Part shown: positions 36,038 through 44,687 of the stretch, piece by piece
Numbering within the stretch: position 1 is the stretch's first letter
How the letters are laid out: the number at the start of each line of letters is the position of its first letter
DNA from: Sphingobium sp. HWE2-09
GTDB lineage: Bacteria > Pseudomonadota > Alphaproteobacteria > Sphingomonadales > Sphingomonadaceae
Reading direction: 5' to 3'
NCBI RefSeq assembly: GCF_035989265.1
Contig: NZ_JAYKZX010000001.1
Location: 947,001 to 1,011,000 of the forward strand
Length of the DNA: 64,000 nt
Notes under the pieces: generated by a model
What the model saw: the letters and a program-made list of their open reading frames with translations, nothing else
What the model was told of the DNA's origin: nothing
The model's database searches: none
Program-made: the position numbers and the translations under genes

Positions 36038-37117
36038 ATGGCAAAGTCTGCGGACTATCGTCTGGGCGAGTTCGAATTTCCCCGTGGCTGGTTCATGGTG
36101 GGTGAAAGTGCGGAAGCGACGATGACGCCCCGCGCGATGCGGTATTTTGGCCAGGATCTGGTGATCTATCGCGGCGAAAGCGGCGCACCCTATATCGTGG
36201 AAGCCTATTGCCCGCACATGGGCGCGCATCTGGCGAAGAACACCACCTCCTATATCGTGCGCGATGGCGAACAGGTGCAGGGCGAATCGATCCGCTGCCC
36301 CTTCCATGGCTGGCAATATGGGCCGGACGGCGCGTGCAAGAATATTCCCTATTCGGATTTCGTGCCCAAGGCCGCGAAGCTCAAGACATTCCCGGCGGTC
36401 GAGCGGGCCGGCACCATCTGGATGTGGTATGATCCCGAAGGGCTGGAACCCAATTTCGATCTGCCCGACTTCGGCGGCCATTATGACGCCCCCGGTTGGG
36501 TGAATTGGAAGATCGACTATATGGGCGATCTTGATATCCATCCGATCGAAGTGGTCGACAATATGGCCGATTACGGCCATTTCGTACCGATCCATGGGGC
36601 TAAGGATTTCGTATATTTCGCCAATGAGTTCAAGGATCATACCGTCCATCAATATTATGCGGCGGGTCACCGGACCCTGACGCTCAATCCGGAAGACGTG
36701 TTGACGCTCGACACCTGGTACACCGGCCCGTCGATCCTGCAATCGGAGATGGAGGGTACGTTCGATTCCTTCATCATGATCACCCATACCCCGATCGAAG
36801 ATGGCAAGATCCGGGTGTGGCACGGGCTGATGGTGCAGGTGAATGACGGCACCGCGCCGATCACGGACGATCTGCGCGCCGCCGCCTTGCAATATCAGGA
36901 AGGCAGCCGCCTCGCCTTCGCGCAGGATGTGGAAATCTGGCAGAATAAGCGGGCCTGCATCAACCCGATGGTTGTCCCCAATGACGGTCCCTATGGCAAG
37001 GTCCGTATCTGGTACAAGCAATTCTACAATAGCCGGGACAAGGCGCCGGACATGCACAAGCGGACGAACGGCTTGCATGTGACCTATGACAAGCGGGACA
37101 GCAGCGCCGCCGCCTGA
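36038..37117 (+). CDS. Rieske non-heme iron oxygenase, 3-ketosteroid 9-alpha-hydroxylase (KshA)-like
   Basis: 359 residues from ATG 36038 after GAGAGGA. N-terminal Rieske [2Fe-2S] site: Cys58-x-His60 (YCPHMGAHL) and Cys87-x2-His90 (CPFHGWQYG). Mononuclear iron site: EVVDNMADYGHFVPIHG gives His181 and His186, with Asp297 in QDVEIWQNK as third ligand. The IVDN...HF..IH segment, the EIW-NK helix and the WYKQFY near the end are KshA-like rather than phthalate-dioxygenase-like. Expected: 9-alpha-hydroxylation of 3-keto-4-ene (or 1,4-diene) steroids, opening ring B with KstD. No reductase partner is encoded in the window. The Rieske loop is longer than usual (26 residues between the two ligand pairs). 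Confidence 0.87.
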   Translation: MAKSADYRLGEFEFPRGWFMVGESAEATMTPRAMRYFGQDLVIYRGESGAPYIVEAYCPHMGAHLAKNTTSYIVRDGEQVQGESIRCPFHGWQYGPDGACKNIPYSDFVPKAAKLKTFPAVERAGTIWMWYDPEGLEPNFDLPDFGGHYDAPGWVNWKIDYMGDLDIHPIEVVDNMADYGHFVPIHGAKDFVYFANEFKDHTVHQYYAAGHRTLTLNPEDVLTLDTWYTGPSILQSEMEGTFDSFIMITHTPIEDGKIRVWHGLMVQVNDGTAPITDDLRAAALQYQEGSRLAFAQDVEIWQNKRACINPMVVPNDGPYGKVRIWYKQFYNSRDKAPDMHKRTNGLHVTYDKRDSSAAA

Positions 37118-37130
37118 AGGAGATAAGGAT

Positions 37131-37994
37131 ATGGCGAGCAATGAACGTCCGGTGGCGATCGTCACCGGCGCCAGCCGCGGTGCGGGCCGTGGAATTGCGG
37201 TGGCACTGGGCGAAAGGGGCTATCGCGTCTATGTGACGGGCCGGACGATCCGGGACGGCGACGCGGCCTTGCCCGGCACCATTGGGTCCACCGCCGCGCA
37301 GGTCGATGCGGCTGGCGGAGAGGGGCTGGCGGTGCAGGTCGATCATGGCGACGATGCCGCCATCGCCGCGCTGTTCGAGCGCGTGCGCGACGAAAGCGGA
37401 CGGCTCGACATCCTGGTCAATAATGTCACCGCGCTGCATGACGATCTGGTGAAGCCCGGCCCCTTCTGGGAGAAATCCACCGGCCTGGTCGACATTCTCG
37501 GCGTCGGCCTGCGTTCGCATTATCTGGCAAGCTGGCATGGCGCACGTTTGATGGTGCCCGCGGGCAGCGGCCTTATCGCCTTCACCTCCTCCTTCGGATC
37601 GGTCTGCTACATGCATGGCGCGGCCTATGGCGCGCAAAAGGCGGGCGTAGACAAGTTCGCGGCCGACATGGGCGTCGATTTCCGCGGCACCGGCGTGACC
37701 GCCGTCGCCCTATGGATGGGACCGTTGCTGACCGAGCGCAGCGCCCAGACGCTGGCCGATCATCCCGAACAATATGAAAAGTTCATGGCCGATGCGGAAA
37801 CGCCCGAGTTCAACGGCCGAGTGATCGCAGCGATCCATGACGATCCCCAGCGCGACGAGCTTAACGGCCAGACGCTGATCGCTGCCGAAGTCGCGCAGCG
37901 CTACGGCATTACCGAAGCGGGCGGACGGACGCCGCCATCCTATCGCGCCATGCTGGGTGAACCGCGCATTCCCCATCCTGCGATCGTCGCCTGA
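37131..37994 (+). CDS. Short-chain dehydrogenase/reductase (DHRS1-like)
   Basis: 287 residues from ATG 37131 after AAGGAG. TGASRGAGRG, a Tyr-Val-Thr-Gly-Arg strand end that favours NADP, NNVTA in place of NNAG, catalytic FTSSFGSVCYMHGAAYGAQK (Ser at Tyr-13), and a long C-terminal part lacking the usual DGG end. This layout is that of DHRS1-type SDRs. Second gene of the Rieske operon, 13 bases after kshA-like stop. Probably reduces or oxidises a ring carbonyl produced by the pathway. Confidence 0.83.
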   Translation: MASNERPVAIVTGASRGAGRGIAVALGERGYRVYVTGRTIRDGDAALPGTIGSTAAQVDAAGGEGLAVQVDHGDDAAIAALFERVRDESGRLDILVNNVTALHDDLVKPGPFWEKSTGLVDILGVGLRSHYLASWHGARLMVPAGSGLIAFTSSFGSVCYMHGAAYGAQKAGVDKFAADMGVDFRGTGVTAVALWMGPLLTERSAQTLADHPEQYEKFMADAETPEFNGRVIAAIHDDPQRDELNGQTLIAAEVAQRYGITEAGGRTPPSYRAMLGEPRIPHPAIVA

Positions 37995-37996
37995 TT

Positions 37997-38824
37997 ATGA
38001 ACGACGGGACCGACGGCAAATCTGCTGCTGTCGGCCCGGCCTTCTGTCTCGACCATCTGTCGCTGGGCGATCTGGATGTCTTGACCCTGGTCGATGTGGC
38101 CGCGGCCGCCGGTTTCGCGGCGGTCAGCCCCTTCGTCACGCCTGTCCCGATCAGCCCCACGCCCGATCTGCTGACGGATGGCGCGGCCCGGACGGCGGTG
38201 CTGCGCGCGCTGCGGGACAATGGCTTGGGCGTAGGTATCGTGGAGCCGTTCATGCTGGACGCGCGGCCCGACTGGTCTTTGCTGGAACGCAGCGCGGGCC
38301 TGGCGGCGGAATTGGGCGGCACGGTAAACCTGCTGGGCATGGACGAAAATCCCGCGCGCCTGCTCGACGCCCTTGGCCGCATGATCGCCATCTGCCGTGC
38401 GACCGGGGTGCCCGTAATCCTGGAACCCTATCCCCTGTCAGCGATCCGCTCGCCCGCTCAGGCGTTGGCTATTGCGGCGCAGTTGGGGGCTGATGTTGGC
38501 CTATGCATCGACAGCCTGCATGTCATGAGATCCGGCGGGAACTGGGCCGACGTCGCTGCATTGCCGCCTGATCGCATCCGCCATGTCCAGTTGAACGACG
38601 GTCCGCTGGCGCCACCTGCCGACCGGGTCGAGGAGGCCGTGTTCGACCGTCTGCTGCCGGGGGAGGGGGCGTTTGACCTTCGCGCCTTGCTGCCGCTGAT
38701 CCCCGCACAGGCGACCATCGCCGTCGAAGTGCCCTCGCGGAAACTGGCGGGACAAGTGCCCCATGCCCGCGCCGCGCGCCTGATGCAGGCGATGCGCGAC
38801 CTTTACGCTGATAGCGGCGATTGA
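37997..38824 (+). CDS. Xylose-isomerase-like TIM-barrel protein
   Basis: 275 residues, AP-endonuclease-2/xylose isomerase-like barrel. Visible metal-ligand style segments: VPVILEPYPLS (Glu), DVGLCIDSLHVMRSGG (Asp, His), IRHVQLNDGPL (Asp) and TIAVEVPSRKL (Glu). The start ATG is two bases after the SDR stop, so it is the last gene of the Rieske operon. A similar barrel protein ends the beta-oxidation operon at 53429. Sugar-phosphate isomerisation makes little sense here; a role in isomerising a hydroxy-keto intermediate is possible. Function unknown. Confidence 0.75.
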   Translation: MNDGTDGKSAAVGPAFCLDHLSLGDLDVLTLVDVAAAAGFAAVSPFVTPVPISPTPDLLTDGAARTAVLRALRDNGLGVGIVEPFMLDARPDWSLLERSAGLAAELGGTVNLLGMDENPARLLDALGRMIAICRATGVPVILEPYPLSAIRSPAQALAIAAQLGADVGLCIDSLHVMRSGGNWADVAALPPDRIRHVQLNDGPLAPPADRVEEAVFDRLLPGEGAFDLRALLPLIPAQATIAVEVPSRKLAGQVPHARAARLMQAMRDLYADSGD

Positions 38825-39025
38825 AGGATCGGACGGCCAAGGGGCACCTGCCGCCCGCCCTTTGTCGCATCATTCCGCCACCAGCGCTTCCGGCACCCAT
38901 GGCGGCAATGGTTAATACGTCAGAACAGCCTGACGAAAGCCGCGTCACCGGTCTGACGGTCCTTCAAAGCCATCCGGGCCGATGTCGAACGCCGCCTGAC
39001 GCTTGATATCAGCCCAAATGATAGA

Positions 39026-41287
39026 TCAGCGGCGATAGGCCAGGGTGATGCTGTAGCGGCGTGGCGGCGAATAATAGGCTTCGGTAAAGCCGAAGCTGGT
39101 CGATGCGTCATACCCCGCCGTGATGATGCGACGATCGGTGATATTGTCGACGCCCGCCCGCACCGACAGGCCGCTGTCCGCAAAGCGCAGTTCCGCGCTT
39201 GCGTTGAGGATGGCATGATCGGGCTGCCGCAACAGCGGCGTGTTTTCCGCGTCGACATAGACCTCGCTCTTATAGGCCACGTCAAGGCGGAAGACACCCT
39301 CTATCGCCTCGCTCAGCGGTGCCTGATAGACGGCGCTGGCATTGGCGGTGATGTCGGGCGCCTGCTTCAGCTTCCGGTTGCTCACATCGGTCGGCACACC
39401 GTTGATGACCGACACATAGTTCAGATATTTGGCGTCCAGCAGACCGAATGCGCCGGTCAGGGTGAAGCGGGGTGACACGTGGAAATTGCCCTCCAGTTCC
39501 AGCCCCTGGATGCGCGATCGTCCGACATTTTCGTTGCGAACCACGATCAGGCCGGTGGATGGACTGACCGTCGAAACCAATATCTGCTGGTCCCGATATT
39601 CGTTGCGGAATACGGCAAGGTTGATCGTCGCGATCCGGCCGAAGCCTGCCTTGATGCCCGCTTCATAGGCGGTCAGATGTTCGGGATCATAGGAGCCGAT
39701 CTCTTCCAGCGATGTCGGCCGCCCGTTGAACCCGCCTGACCGGAAGCCCTTGGAAAAGGACGCATAGGTCATCAGGTTGGGCCGCATCTTGTAGGACAGC
39801 GACGCGCGCGGCGTGAAGGCGTCCCAGCTCTTTTCCAGTGTGTAGCTGGGCGTCCCGGCCAGCAAAGGCTCGCCTGCATAGACCCGCATGGCGGACTGGG
39901 AAAATTTCTTCTTTTCCCAGGTATAACGCGCTCCCAGTTCCAGCGACAGGCCGTCCACCAGTTCATAATTACCATTGGCGAACAGCGCCAGATTGTCCGT
40001 GCGCTGCCGGTTGCGGAAATCGATATTGAAGTCGAGCGAGGAAGCGGGGATGAAAATGCCCGGCCCTACCGGAAATTGCTCCAGCCCCGCCGCGACCAGC
40101 GCGGGATAAAGGCCATCCGCCACGATCAGCCTGGTATTGTCGCGCGTCTTCTCGCGATAGGCGAACGCGCCCAGCAGCAACGTCCCGCGCCCGCCCAGGT
40201 CCAGCGCCAGTTGCAGCTCCTGGCTGATCTGCCGCGCCCGTTCGTCATGGATGTCGCCTGCATAATTGACGGCGGAGGACGCATCCCCGTCGCGACCGAA
40301 CAGAGCATCGACCATGCGATAGGCGGTGATCGACTTCAGCGTCGCACGGCCCAGATCAGCAGTCAGCGTCAGCGACGTGTTGAAGGCGTCAGTCTCGTCC
40401 TTGTTCAGCGCTGCCGTACTGTCCGTGCGGTCGATATCGCCCGGCACCGTGCAGCAGGGGGCCAGGAAGGTCGATTGCAAAGTCGAAAAGAAGGTCGGGG
40501 TAAAGGCGATCATGCTGTGCGGTGCGCTGTGCTGGCGGCGGCGCAGGCCGTCCGCCTGCAACACGGCGTCCAGTCCGCCGCCGTCATAATGCAGCGCCAT
40601 CTTGCCCGCTACGACATTGCGATTGCCCAGATTCTTGCCGGACGGAATTTTCTGCCATCCCTCGCCAAATTCGCCCAGCGCCGCGACCCCCAGCGACCAG
40701 CGGTCGGACAGCGGTGTTTCGACATAGGCGCGGCCCCGCACCGTGTTGAACGAACCGTAGCGCAGGTCCGCCTCGATCTTTTGCTGCTGGCCCGGCACGG
40801 CGGATACGATGTTGATCGCGCCGCCGACGGTATTCTTCCCGAACAGCGTGCCCTGCGGCCCGCGCAGCACTTCGATGCGGTCGATGCCCAGCAGTTCGGT
40901 GGTGGCGCCGAAGGTACGGGCGACATAGACGCCGTCGATATAGACGCCGACCGCCGGATCGGACGTGATGATATAGTCGTTTTCGCCGACGCCCCGGATG
41001 AAGGGGGCGATTCCGCCGCTATTGCCGCCCTGGCCGGGGGTGAACTGGATATTGGGCGCGATCTGGCTGATCTGGGTCACATTGTCGAGGCCGCGGCTGT
41101 CGAGCGCGTCGGCGTTGACCGCACTGACCGCGATCGGCACATCCTGCAACCGTTCCTCCCGGCGGCGGGCGGTAACGACGATGTCGCTGCCATCGGACAG
41201 GGCTGGCCCCGGTCCTGTCTGGGCAAGCGAAACGGCGGGCGCGGCCAATATCGCAAATGATGTGATAGCCAATGGCAAACGGGACAT
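39026..41287 (-). CDS. TonB-dependent outer-membrane receptor
   Basis: 753 residues. Signal peptide (MSRLPLAITSFAILAAPAVSLAQ), plug start SDIVVTARRREERLQDVPIAV, GPQGTLFGKNTVGGAI, a barrel and terminal TLAYRR. It belongs to a different branch from the 22078/30956 pair (no QASPGVV plug segment). It contains a CC pair (APCCTVPGD) in an extracellular loop. It lies 72 bases upstream of no other gene on its strand: the dehydratase gene at 41360-41893 precedes it on the minus strand and may be cotranscribed, linking uptake with bile-acid dehydration. Confidence 0.92.
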   Translation of the reverse strand: MSRLPLAITSFAILAAPAVSLAQTGPGPALSDGSDIVVTARRREERLQDVPIAVSAVNADALDSRGLDNVTQISQIAPNIQFTPGQGGNSGGIAPFIRGVGENDYIITSDPAVGVYIDGVYVARTFGATTELLGIDRIEVLRGPQGTLFGKNTVGGAINIVSAVPGQQQKIEADLRYGSFNTVRGRAYVETPLSDRWSLGVAALGEFGEGWQKIPSGKNLGNRNVVAGKMALHYDGGGLDAVLQADGLRRRQHSAPHSMIAFTPTFFSTLQSTFLAPCCTVPGDIDRTDSTAALNKDETDAFNTSLTLTADLGRATLKSITAYRMVDALFGRDGDASSAVNYAGDIHDERARQISQELQLALDLGGRGTLLLGAFAYREKTRDNTRLIVADGLYPALVAAGLEQFPVGPGIFIPASSLDFNIDFRNRQRTDNLALFANGNYELVDGLSLELGARYTWEKKKFSQSAMRVYAGEPLLAGTPSYTLEKSWDAFTPRASLSYKMRPNLMTYASFSKGFRSGGFNGRPTSLEEIGSYDPEHLTAYEAGIKAGFGRIATINLAVFRNEYRDQQILVSTVSPSTGLIVVRNENVGRSRIQGLELEGNFHVSPRFTLTGAFGLLDAKYLNYVSVINGVPTDVSNRKLKQAPDITANASAVYQAPLSEAIEGVFRLDVAYKSEVYVDAENTPLLRQPDHAILNASAELRFADSGLSVRAGVDNITDRRIITAGYDASTSFGFTEAYYSPPRRYSITLAYRR

Positions 41288-41359
41288 GAAATTTCCCCCC
41301 TATTTCTATTTATGATTGGTCGTATCGATCGGCACCCCTTGCCGATCATGCCGCCCGAT

Positions 41360-41893
41360 TCAGGCGGCTTCCCATTCGATCAGATGACTGATGTCGCTGC
41401 GCTCTTCCGGCTTTCGCCCTGTGGTCGCCAAATGGCGGCAGGTAATGTCCGCGTCGGGACTGAGCGGGCGGATCATTTCGAACACGCGATCATATTCGGT
41501 GCGGGCGATTTTCCACACGCCCTGTTCGCGCCGATACTGGTCGCGATAGATGGCGCTGCCGGTCGTATGGGTCCGGTGCTGCATGTTGATGAATATGTCT
41601 TCCAGATACCATATCCCCTCGGCCGTGTCCTCGCCGGTCAGGGTGATTTCGGGCATATGACCATGATGCATCGCCACCGCGTCGGAATGAAAGCTGTTGG
41701 CCAGGAATTCCAGCATGTCGTCGCGCCCGTTCAGCCGAACGCGATAGGTGCCGCCCCGATAATCCACCCCGATATCGTCGGTGAACAGACCGGCGAGCAA
41801 TGCCATGTCTGCGGTATCGATGCCCCGAAAGTAGCGGTGCTTGAGCGTACGGATATCCTCCAGGTCACTCAACTGTTGCAGGGTATAGCCCAT
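41360..41893 (-). CDS. BaiE/Hsh2-like bile-acid 7-alpha-hydroxysteroid dehydratase (SnoaL family)
   Basis: 177 residues. It aligns along its length with Clostridium scindens BaiE: LKHRYFRGIDTADMALL against LKGKYFRCLD, AMHHGHMPEITLTGEDTAEGIWYLED against the BaiE MHMGHTPEITI..WYLED stretch. All five BaiE active-site residues appear: Tyr21 (Tyr30), Asp26 (Asp35), His76 (His83), Asp99 (Asp106), Arg136 (Arg146). BaiE eliminates the 7-alpha-hydroxyl of 3-keto-4-ene bile acids as water; Hsh2 does the same in sphingomonads that degrade bile salts through 4,6-dienes. It precedes a TonB receptor on the same strand. The best single clue that the cluster handles bile acids. Confidence 0.85.
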   Translation of the reverse strand: MGYTLQQLSDLEDIRTLKHRYFRGIDTADMALLAGLFTDDIGVDYRGGTYRVRLNGRDDMLEFLANSFHSDAVAMHHGHMPEITLTGEDTAEGIWYLEDIFINMQHRTHTTGSAIYRDQYRREQGVWKIARTEYDRVFEMIRPLSPDADITCRHLATTGRKPEERSDISHLIEWEAA

Positions 41894-42099
41894 ATGCCTC
41901 TCCTATGATAACGCAATCTAGCGCTTATAAGATAATATATACCCAATATGCGTACTAATCCATAGCAGTTGCCACCTTTTTAACTGGTCACGTTGGGATC
42001 GGATCGGGTAAGCGCCTTGCCGACATCGACGCCCTGGGGCACGATAGGGACAAATCAGCAAGCCAATGCGCTTGGCATCCAGCAGGAAAGGATAGGGGA

Positions 42100-42897
42100 T
42101 TGGACGTAACGGGTCTGGGCAAGGTCGCCATAGTCACCGGCGGGACACGGGGCATCGGCGCGGCGATCGTGCGCCGCCTGCTGATGGAAGGCTATGTGGT
42201 GGCGACTTGCGGCCGCACGCCGCCGGAACAGCCGATCGAAATCGACGGGCGGACGGCTGCGTTCGATGCCTGCGATATTCGCGATCCCGCCGCCGTCGCG
42301 CTATGGATCGAAACGCTGGTCGCGCGTCACGGCCGTATCGATCTGGTCGTCAACAATGCCGGTGGCTCGCCCCAGGCGGATGCCGCCACCGCCAGCCCGC
42401 GCTTTTCCGAACGCATCCTGCAACTCAACCTGCTAGCGCCGCTTCATGTGGCGCAGGCCGCCTATCCGCACCTTAAGGTCGTGGGTGGCTCGATCGTCAA
42501 TATCGCCAGCGTGTCTGGCGCGCGGCCGTCGCCCGACACCGCCATCTATGGCGCGGCCAAGGCCGGGCTGCTCAGCCTGACCACCAGCCTGGCGCAGGAA
42601 TGGGGGCCGCACGTGCGGGTCAACGCCATCATCGTGGGCCTTATCGAAACGGAAACGGCAGAAATGACCTATGGCAGCGCGGCGGCGCAGGACCGTATCG
42701 CCGCGTCCCTGCCCCTGGGCCGCATGGGCAAGGGCAGCGACATCGCCGATGCCGTCACTTTCCTAGCCTCCCCCGCCGCCGCCTATATCAGCGGCGCGCG
42801 GCTGGAAGTGCATGGCGGCGGCGAGCGTCCGCTGTTCCTGGAAATCGTCAAGCAGGAAGCGGCAAGCTATAAATCAAACGGCGGTGGCGGGACATGA
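42100..42897 (+). CDS. Short-chain dehydrogenase/reductase
   Basis: 265 residues from a TTG start at 42100, preceded by AGGAAAGGATAGGGG; no ATG is available before the cofactor loop TGGTRGIGAA. NNAGG, catalytic ASVSGARPSPDTAIYGAAK (Ser at Tyr-13), and an atypical HGGGERPLF end. TCGRTP after the second strand suggests NADP. Single gene converging on the minus-strand SDR pair. The 206-base upstream region holds a TGCGTA element (41949-41954). Confidence 0.82.
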   Translation: MDVTGLGKVAIVTGGTRGIGAAIVRRLLMEGYVVATCGRTPPEQPIEIDGRTAAFDACDIRDPAAVALWIETLVARHGRIDLVVNNAGGSPQADAATASPRFSERILQLNLLAPLHVAQAAYPHLKVVGGSIVNIASVSGARPSPDTAIYGAAKAGLLSLTTSLAQEWGPHVRVNAIIVGLIETETAEMTYGSAAAQDRIAASLPLGRMGKGSDIADAVTFLASPAAAYISGARLEVHGGGERPLFLEIVKQEAASYKSNGGGGT

Positions 42898-42918
42898 CGC
42901 CCGCCACCGCCCAAAGGC

Positions 42919-43773
42919 TCAGGCGTCCAGCAACGCCCGGGTCTGCTCGTTGAGCGTAGGCGCGGCCTGTTCCTGGAAGAAGGCGATGCGCCCGGCCAAC
43001 GATTGGTCGGTCATGTCCGGCTGGCTGGATATCCAGAATTTGCGCGCCGCCATTCCTTCGACGAAGGTCCGGCAACCTTCGTCCAGGTCCATGCCGTAAT
43101 TGGCCATCATATGCGCCATTGTGGCGCGATGCGCGGCGGCGCTTTCCGGTTCGCCCTTGCCCGCTTCGGCGTCGAAGATGCTGGTCTTGAGCATGCCGGG
43201 GATGATCGAACAGACGTTGATCGGCGCCTTGGCGTGCTGCATCTCCAGATAAAGGCATTCGCTGAACGACTGGATGGCGTGCTTGCTCATGATATAGGCG
43301 GTCTGGGTCGGCATGATGCCGAAGGAGCCGATGGAGGCAAGATTGCCGATCCATGCTTCCTGTCCCACGCGCAACATGTGCGGCACGAATGCCCGCACGC
43401 CATGAACCACGCCATGGATGTTGACGTTCAGCGTCGTTTCCCAGCGCGCGGTGGGAATTTCCCAGACATAGCCGATCGTCTCGATCCCGGCATTGTTGAC
43501 GAGCAGGCGGACCGACCCATGGCGGTCGAACACATCCTGCGCCAGGGCGTCCATCGCCTCGGGCTTCGACACATCGACCTGGATCGCCTCCGCCTTGCCG
43601 CCCGCCGCGACGATTTCCGCCGCCACCTTGTCCGCCTTGACCTTGTCGATGTCGGTGACGACGACGGTCATGCCGATCTGGCCGCAGCGACGGGCCAGCC
43701 CCATACCGATACCTGCCCCCGCCCCGGTGATGACGGCGACGCCGCCCGAAAAAACCGTCTCTTCTTCAGTCAT
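42919..43773 (-). CDS. Short-chain dehydrogenase/reductase
   Basis: 284 residues from ATG 43773 after GGAGAG. TGAGAGIGMG, TDIDKVKA, NNAGIET, catalytic ASIGSFGIMPTQTAYIMSK with Ser at Tyr-13. The C-terminal ~90 residues (GMAARKFWISSQPDMTDQSLAGR) are longer than in classical SDRs and lack the DGG loop, as in SDRs acting on large hydrophobic substrates. Third gene of the GMC oxidoreductase, SDR, SDR operon. Confidence 0.84.
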   Translation of the reverse strand: MTEEETVFSGGVAVITGAGAGIGMGLARRCGQIGMTVVVTDIDKVKADKVAAEIVAAGGKAEAIQVDVSKPEAMDALAQDVFDRHGSVRLLVNNAGIETIGYVWEIPTARWETTLNVNIHGVVHGVRAFVPHMLRVGQEAWIGNLASIGSFGIMPTQTAYIMSKHAIQSFSECLYLEMQHAKAPINVCSIIPGMLKTSIFDAEAGKGEPESAAAHRATMAHMMANYGMDLDEGCRTFVEGMAARKFWISSQPDMTDQSLAGRIAFFQEQAAPTLNEQTRALLDA

Positions 43774-43804
43774 ATATTCTCTCCGCAATCGGGACGCAGG
43801 GTGA

Positions 43805-44599
43805 TCAGATCGACGTCAGCGATGCTGGCGCGGCTGGCAGATAATGATGATAATAGCCCGTTCCCCAGCCGCCATCGACCGAAAGTTCAGCGCCGCAGAC
43901 ATAGCTGGCCTCGTCCGAGCAGAGGAACAGGCTGGCGGCGGCAATCTCTTCCGGCTCGCCGATGCGCTGGAGCGGCACCCGCTCATAGCCGACATTCATC
44001 GCCGCGCCTTCCAGCGCCTGCGGATTGCCCATGCTGGTATTGACGCCGCCGGGATGCACGCTGTTCACCCGCACGCCCTGATGGCCGAATTCCATCGCGG
44101 CGGACTTGGTCAACCCACGCACCGCCCATTTGGAGCTGCTGTAGAGCGACAGCGAATTGACGCCGCGCATCCCGTCCACCGACGAAATGTTGACGATCGC
44201 CCCGCGCCCGGCTGCACACATCACGCCGCCGACATGTTTGAGGCCCAGCATCGCGCCCTTGACATTGATCCCCAGCACCCGGTCGATCTGCTCGACGGTC
44301 AGGGTCGTGATCGGTCCGAAGGCGACGACGGCAGCATTGTTGACGAGGGCGTCGATCCGCCCATGGCGCGCCATGACCGCCTCCACCAATGCGGACCATC
44401 CGCCTTCGTCCGATACGTCGAGCCGCTGGAACATGGCGTCGCCGCCTAGCTCGGCGGCCAACCCCTTGCCCTCATCCTCCAGCAGGTCGGCGATGACAAC
44501 CTTCGCGCCTTCCCGGGCGAACAGGCGCACCGTTGCTTCGCCCATGCCACGCGCGCCACCGGTGATGATGGCGACCTTGTCCTGCAACCGTCCGGTCAT
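43805..44599 (-). CDS. 3-alpha(or 20-beta)-hydroxysteroid dehydrogenase-like SDR
   Basis: 264 residues. TGGARGMGEA, ADLLEDEG, NNAAVV, catalytic NISSVDGMRGVNSLSLYSSSK, VNSVHPGGVNT: the same pattern as the SDR at 27880, of which it is clearly a paralogue. NAD preference is suggested by the ADL strand end. Second gene of an operon with a GMC oxidoreductase (88 bases upstream) and another SDR (31 bases downstream). Acts on a steroid-like secondary alcohol by inference. Confidence 0.85.
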   Translation of the reverse strand: MTGRLQDKVAIITGGARGMGEATVRLFAREGAKVVIADLLEDEGKGLAAELGGDAMFQRLDVSDEGGWSALVEAVMARHGRIDALVNNAAVVAFGPITTLTVEQIDRVLGINVKGAMLGLKHVGGVMCAAGRGAIVNISSVDGMRGVNSLSLYSSSKWAVRGLTKSAAMEFGHQGVRVNSVHPGGVNTSMGNPQALEGAAMNVGYERVPLQRIGEPEEIAAASLFLCSDEASYVCGAELSVDGGWGTGYYHHYLPAAPASLTSI

Positions 44600-44687
44600 G
44601 TTACTTCCTTTTGCTATATTGAATGAAGGCTATGAACGCACCTTGCGGCATCGCCCCCTGACTATTCTGTATCGATATGCCGCGCGA

